Below, piece after piece: positions 61,330 to 64,000 of a stretch of 64,000 nt of DNA (positions are counted from its first letter, which is position 1; each line of letters opens with the position of its first letter). The stretch lies in the NCBI GenBank assembly GCA_040219735.1, contig JAVJRX010000119.1, one strand, 5' to 3'. This DNA is from Coleofasciculus sp040219735. Its GTDB lineage: Bacteria > Cyanobacteriota > Cyanobacteriia > Cyanobacteriales > Coleofasciculaceae. Position numbers and translations under genes: made by a program. The notes below the pieces were generated by a model. It was not told the origin of the DNA. It saw nothing but the letters and a program-made list of their open reading frames with translations, and did not search any database.

Positions 61330-64000
61330 ATGAGCATTGCTACTGCCTTTAAACTGAATCATAGCAACCGTTTAGCCATCGATCGCTACCCTCTAACCGC
61401 GACACCTGATATCTCGGTGAACGAGGCTTTGGCGCGGATGAGTCAGACTCACAGCAGTTGTCTACTCGTATTAGGGAATCATCAACCGAATAGTCCAGTT
61501 GTGGGTATTTTTACTGAACGAGATACGGTGCGACTGATTGCTTCTGGTGAAGACTTGCGTACCATGTCTGTGGCGTCTATGATGACCACTTCAGTGATTA
61601 CGATCACAGAAACTGAAGCTCAAGATATTGTCACCGTGATTAATCGGCTGCGTCAGTATAGAATTCGCCATCTTCCGGTGGTGGGAGAGAGGGGAAACTT
61701 AGTTGGTTTAATCACACCGCAAACGATTCGGGATGTTCTCCAACCCGTTGATTTACTCAACTACAAAAAAGTCTCTGAGGTGATGTCCACGCCTGTGATT
61801 CACGCCCTAGGGACAGCTTCTATCCTGGAACTAGCACAACTGATGACCTCACAGCGAGTCAGTTGTGTGGTGATTGTCGAGGAGGCTGAATTCCCTTTTT
61901 CAACGCAAAATTCAGACGTATCACGTAAAGTCTCTACACTCAAAACGTCGGTGGGGGCGGGTTTAGTCAAATCAGGGCGGGAAACAAACGATAATCGTGA
62001 AAAGAGCCCCTACATTCGGAAAAACTTGCTCCGTCCAATAGGTATTGTTACCGAACGAGATATTGTTCAGTTTAGCAATTTGGGATTAGATCTCGCCCAC
62101 ACTCCCGCCGCCGCCGTGATGAGTACCCCCCTATTACCGATTCGACCGACTGATTCTATTTGGACGGCGCATCAACGTATGCAGCAGCATCGAGTGCGAA
62201 GGTTGGTGGTGTCAGGTGAAGCGGGAGAATTAGTGGGTTTGATTACTCAGACGCAGGTGCTAAACGCGATTAACCCAATGGATATCTATCAAACTGTGGA
62301 AACATTGGAGCATTTGTTAGATCAGCAAACCTACCAATTACGCCAGTTAAATCAGCAACTGCAACAGGAAATTAGTAAGCGTGAATTACTACAAAAGAAA
62401 TTATCCACGTCTGAGACAAAAATCCGGGCTGTGTTTGAGGCGATGACGGATGTCGTTTTAGTTATTAATACTTACGATAATCAAATTCAAGATGTCGAAG
62501 TCATGCCAACGGCTTCGAGTTGTCTATGTGAAATGACGGATTTTATAGATCAGATCCAGCGATTGTTGGAAGATCCCAGCCAAACCAATCCGGTTTGGGT
62601 GGAAACGATTCAGCAGGCGATCAAAACCAAGCAAACCCTTACCCTAGATTACTCTCTTGAGCTACAGGGGCGAGAGGTTTGGTTTAGTGCGAGTATTTCC
62701 CCGATCGCAGAAAACTCCGTCGTCTGGGTGGCGCGGGATATTAGCGAGCGCCAGCAAATGGAAGAAGCCCTGCGCGGAAACCAGAGGTTGCTGCGTGCAA
62801 TTACTCAGGCAAATCCCAGTATCTTGTATATTTATGACCGCATCAGTAAGCAAATTCTTTATTTCAATCGCAAAATCCAGAACCTGCTTGGCTATACACC
62901 AGAAGAAGTGATTCAGATGGAGGATGATATTCTGGTTACGCTGATTCACCCGGATGATTTACCGGGAATTCTCCACCATTTTCAGCAACTAGAAACCGCC
63001 CAACTGGATCAGGTGTTTGATTTAGAATATCGGATTAAACACAAAACAGGGGAATGGCGTTGGCTTTCTAGTCGTGAGACAGTCTTTACGTGGAACCAGG
63101 AGGGGAAGCCGGAGCAAATTTTAGGGACAGCCACCGATATTAGCGATCGCAAACAAGCCGAAGCCGCACTCCGGGAAAGCGAGGAACGTTGGCAATTAGC
63201 CCTTCAGGGGAATCAAGATGGAATTTGGGATTGGAATATCTCCACCGGTCAAGCCTTGATTTCTGATCGCTACCGCAAAATCTTAGAATACGATGACGAT
63301 CAATTTGAACTCGATTTTCCTGAATGGCAAAGTCGTTTGCATCCCGAGGATCTTGACTTCGTTAATCATAGTCTCCAAGATTACCTGGAGCAAAAAATAC
63401 CCCATTACGCGATCGAATATCGTCTGCGCTGTCAGGATGGAACCTATAAGTGGCTACAGTCTCGCGCTCAAGCTTTATGGGATGACGCGGGATATCCGGT
63501 GCGAATGGTGGGTTCAACCCAGGATATCAGCGAACGCAAACAAGCTGAAGCCCAACTCCGGTATCAGAAAGAACTTCTACAAACTATTTTTGACCATATT
63601 CCGGTGATGATTTGTTTTTATGATGCCACAAGTCAAATTCAATTAGTTAACCGAGAGGTGGAACGGGTGTTAGGCTGGTCTAAAGCCGAACTTGATCAGA
63701 TTGATTTGTTAACCGAATGTTATCCCAATCCAAAGGATCGCCAAAGCGTCTGGGATTTTATGTTAAATGCTTCGGGAAAATGGCAAGATTTCAGCGTCCG
63801 GATTAAAAATGGTCAAACGATAGAAACCTCTTGGGCAAATATTCGCCTCAGTGATGGAACCAGTATTGGCATTGGACAGGATATCACAGATCGCAAACGC
63901 GCCGAAACTGAACTGAGAAGGAGTGAGGAACGCTGGCAATTAGCGCTCTCAGGTAATAATGATGGGATTTGGGATCATAACTTGATTACCCAGGAGCATT
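61330..64000 (+). CDS. CBS-domain/multi-PAS signalling protein, 3' end outside the window
   Basis: 890 codons are visible, with no stop before the window ends. CAGGAG lies about 11 nt before the ATG. Four CBS motifs in two pairs come first (about 15-310), for example GIFTERD and GIVTERDIVQF. A short coiled coil (QTYQLRQLNQQLQQEISKRE) and at least four PAS/PAC units, each ending in DISERK-, DISDRK- or DITDRK-like sequence, follow. The output is missing but is usually a histidine kinase or GGDEF domain. The second CBS pair is interrupted in frame by a dispersed repeat at 61951-62014. Confidence 0.9.
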   Translation, partial: MSIATAFKLNHSNRLAIDRYPLTATPDISVNEALARMSQTHSSCLLVLGNHQPNSPVVGIFTERDTVRLIASGEDLRTMSVASMMTTSVITITETEAQDIVTVINRLRQYRIRHLPVVGERGNLVGLITPQTIRDVLQPVDLLNYKKVSEVMSTPVIHALGTASILELAQLMTSQRVSCVVIVEEAEFPFSTQNSDVSRKVSTLKTSVGAGLVKSGRETNDNREKSPYIRKNLLRPIGIVTERDIVQFSNLGLDLAHTPAAAVMSTPLLPIRPTDSIWTAHQRMQQHRVRRLVVSGEAGELVGLITQTQVLNAINPMDIYQTVETLEHLLDQQTYQLRQLNQQLQQEISKRELLQKKLSTSETKIRAVFEAMTDVVLVINTYDNQIQDVEVMPTASSCLCEMTDFIDQIQRLLEDPSQTNPVWVETIQQAIKTKQTLTLDYSLELQGREVWFSASISPIAENSVVWVARDISERQQMEEALRGNQRLLRAITQANPSILYIYDRISKQILYFNRKIQNLLGYTPEEVIQMEDDILVTLIHPDDLPGILHHFQQLETAQLDQVFDLEYRIKHKTGEWRWLSSRETVFTWNQEGKPEQILGTATDISDRKQAEAALRESEERWQLALQGNQDGIWDWNISTGQALISDRYRKILEYDDDQFELDFPEWQSRLHPEDLDFVNHSLQDYLEQKIPHYAIEYRLRCQDGTYKWLQSRAQALWDDAGYPVRMVGSTQDISERKQAEAQLRYQKELLQTIFDHIPVMICFYDATSQIQLVNREVERVLGWSKAELDQIDLLTECYPNPKDRQSVWDFMLNASGKWQDFSVRIKNGQTIETSWANIRLSDGTSIGIGQDITDRKRAETELRRSEERWQLALSGNNDGIWDHNLITQEH
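61951..62014. repeat. GGGGCGGGTTT-family repeat inside a CBS coding region, copy 4
   Basis: GGGGGCGGGTTTAGT...CGTGAAAAGAGCCCCTACA matches intergenic copy 3 (48841-48903) at both ends. It is translated in frame as VGAGLVKSGRETNDNREKSP, between the two halves of a CBS domain. Confidence 0.75.

Overview
The window is chromosomal DNA from a cyanobacterium, probably a large-genome, morphologically complex one; I cannot name the species. The evidence is the many HIP1 octamers (GCGATCGC), cyanobacterium-specific genes (ldpA, a Ycf66-like protein, a Ycf45/R3H-type ATPase, an isoleucyl-tRNA synthetase carrying the CAAD membrane module, a CYP110-type P450, an ethylene-receptor-like sensor kinase) and abundant short palindromic repeats.

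Left flank (1-24 kb): an ethylene-receptor-type hybrid histidine kinase (-), ldpA and the R3H/AAA ATPase (+), tRNA-Gln(TTG), ileS with CAAD (-), a Ycf66-like protein (-), an NB-ARC/TPR protein split by an in-frame TGA (-), ATP sulfurylase (-), a Uma2 nuclease (-), mnmA (-), and a tandem diguanylate cyclase/histidine kinase pair sharing one N-terminal sensor module (+). The intergenic stretches here are rich in palindromic repeats.

Centre (24.0-47.2 kb): a contiguous sterol/steroid biosynthesis and tailoring cluster, the most exciting part of the window. A divergent control region (26110-26506) separates a short minus-strand pair (SDR, then squalene-epoxidase-like flavoprotein) from a long plus-strand series: EF-hand protein, oxidosqualene cyclase (DCTAE motif), cupin/JmjC-like protein with an HxA in place of HxD, two tandem P450s, a squalene-synthase-family enzyme, a CYP110-like P450 lacking the I-helix acid/alcohol pair, a 3beta-HSD-like dehydrogenase, a 3-ketosteroid-dehydrogenase-like flavoprotein, CYP51, three DAF-36/Neverland/SdmA-like Rieske oxygenases, an ERG24/DHCR7-family sterol reductase, an O-carbamoyltransferase and an EBP-type sterol delta8-delta7 isomerase. 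Read together, they predict: squalene, 2,3-oxidosqualene, a tetracyclic sterol, C14 demethylation, delta14 reduction, C4 demethylation and/or C7 desaturation, delta8 to delta7 isomerisation, 3-keto and ring-A desaturation, P450/Rieske oxygenation, possible halogenation or hydroxylation, and O-carbamoylation. No catabolic genes are present, so I infer a dedicated pathway to a decorated steroid. The product is unknown.

Right flank (47.4-64 kb): beta-carbonic anhydrase, MBL-fold protein, GST, a TnpB-only IS200/IS605-type element with a broken ribbon-helix-helix ORF, a membrane-anchored serine beta-lactamase-fold protein, a membrane protein, a HerA-like ATPase, an orphan HaeII-like restriction endonuclease, another Uma2 nuclease, a SUI1/YciH protein, a NupC-type transporter with a large internal deletion, and the 5' part of a CBS/multi-PAS sensor that runs off the end of the window.
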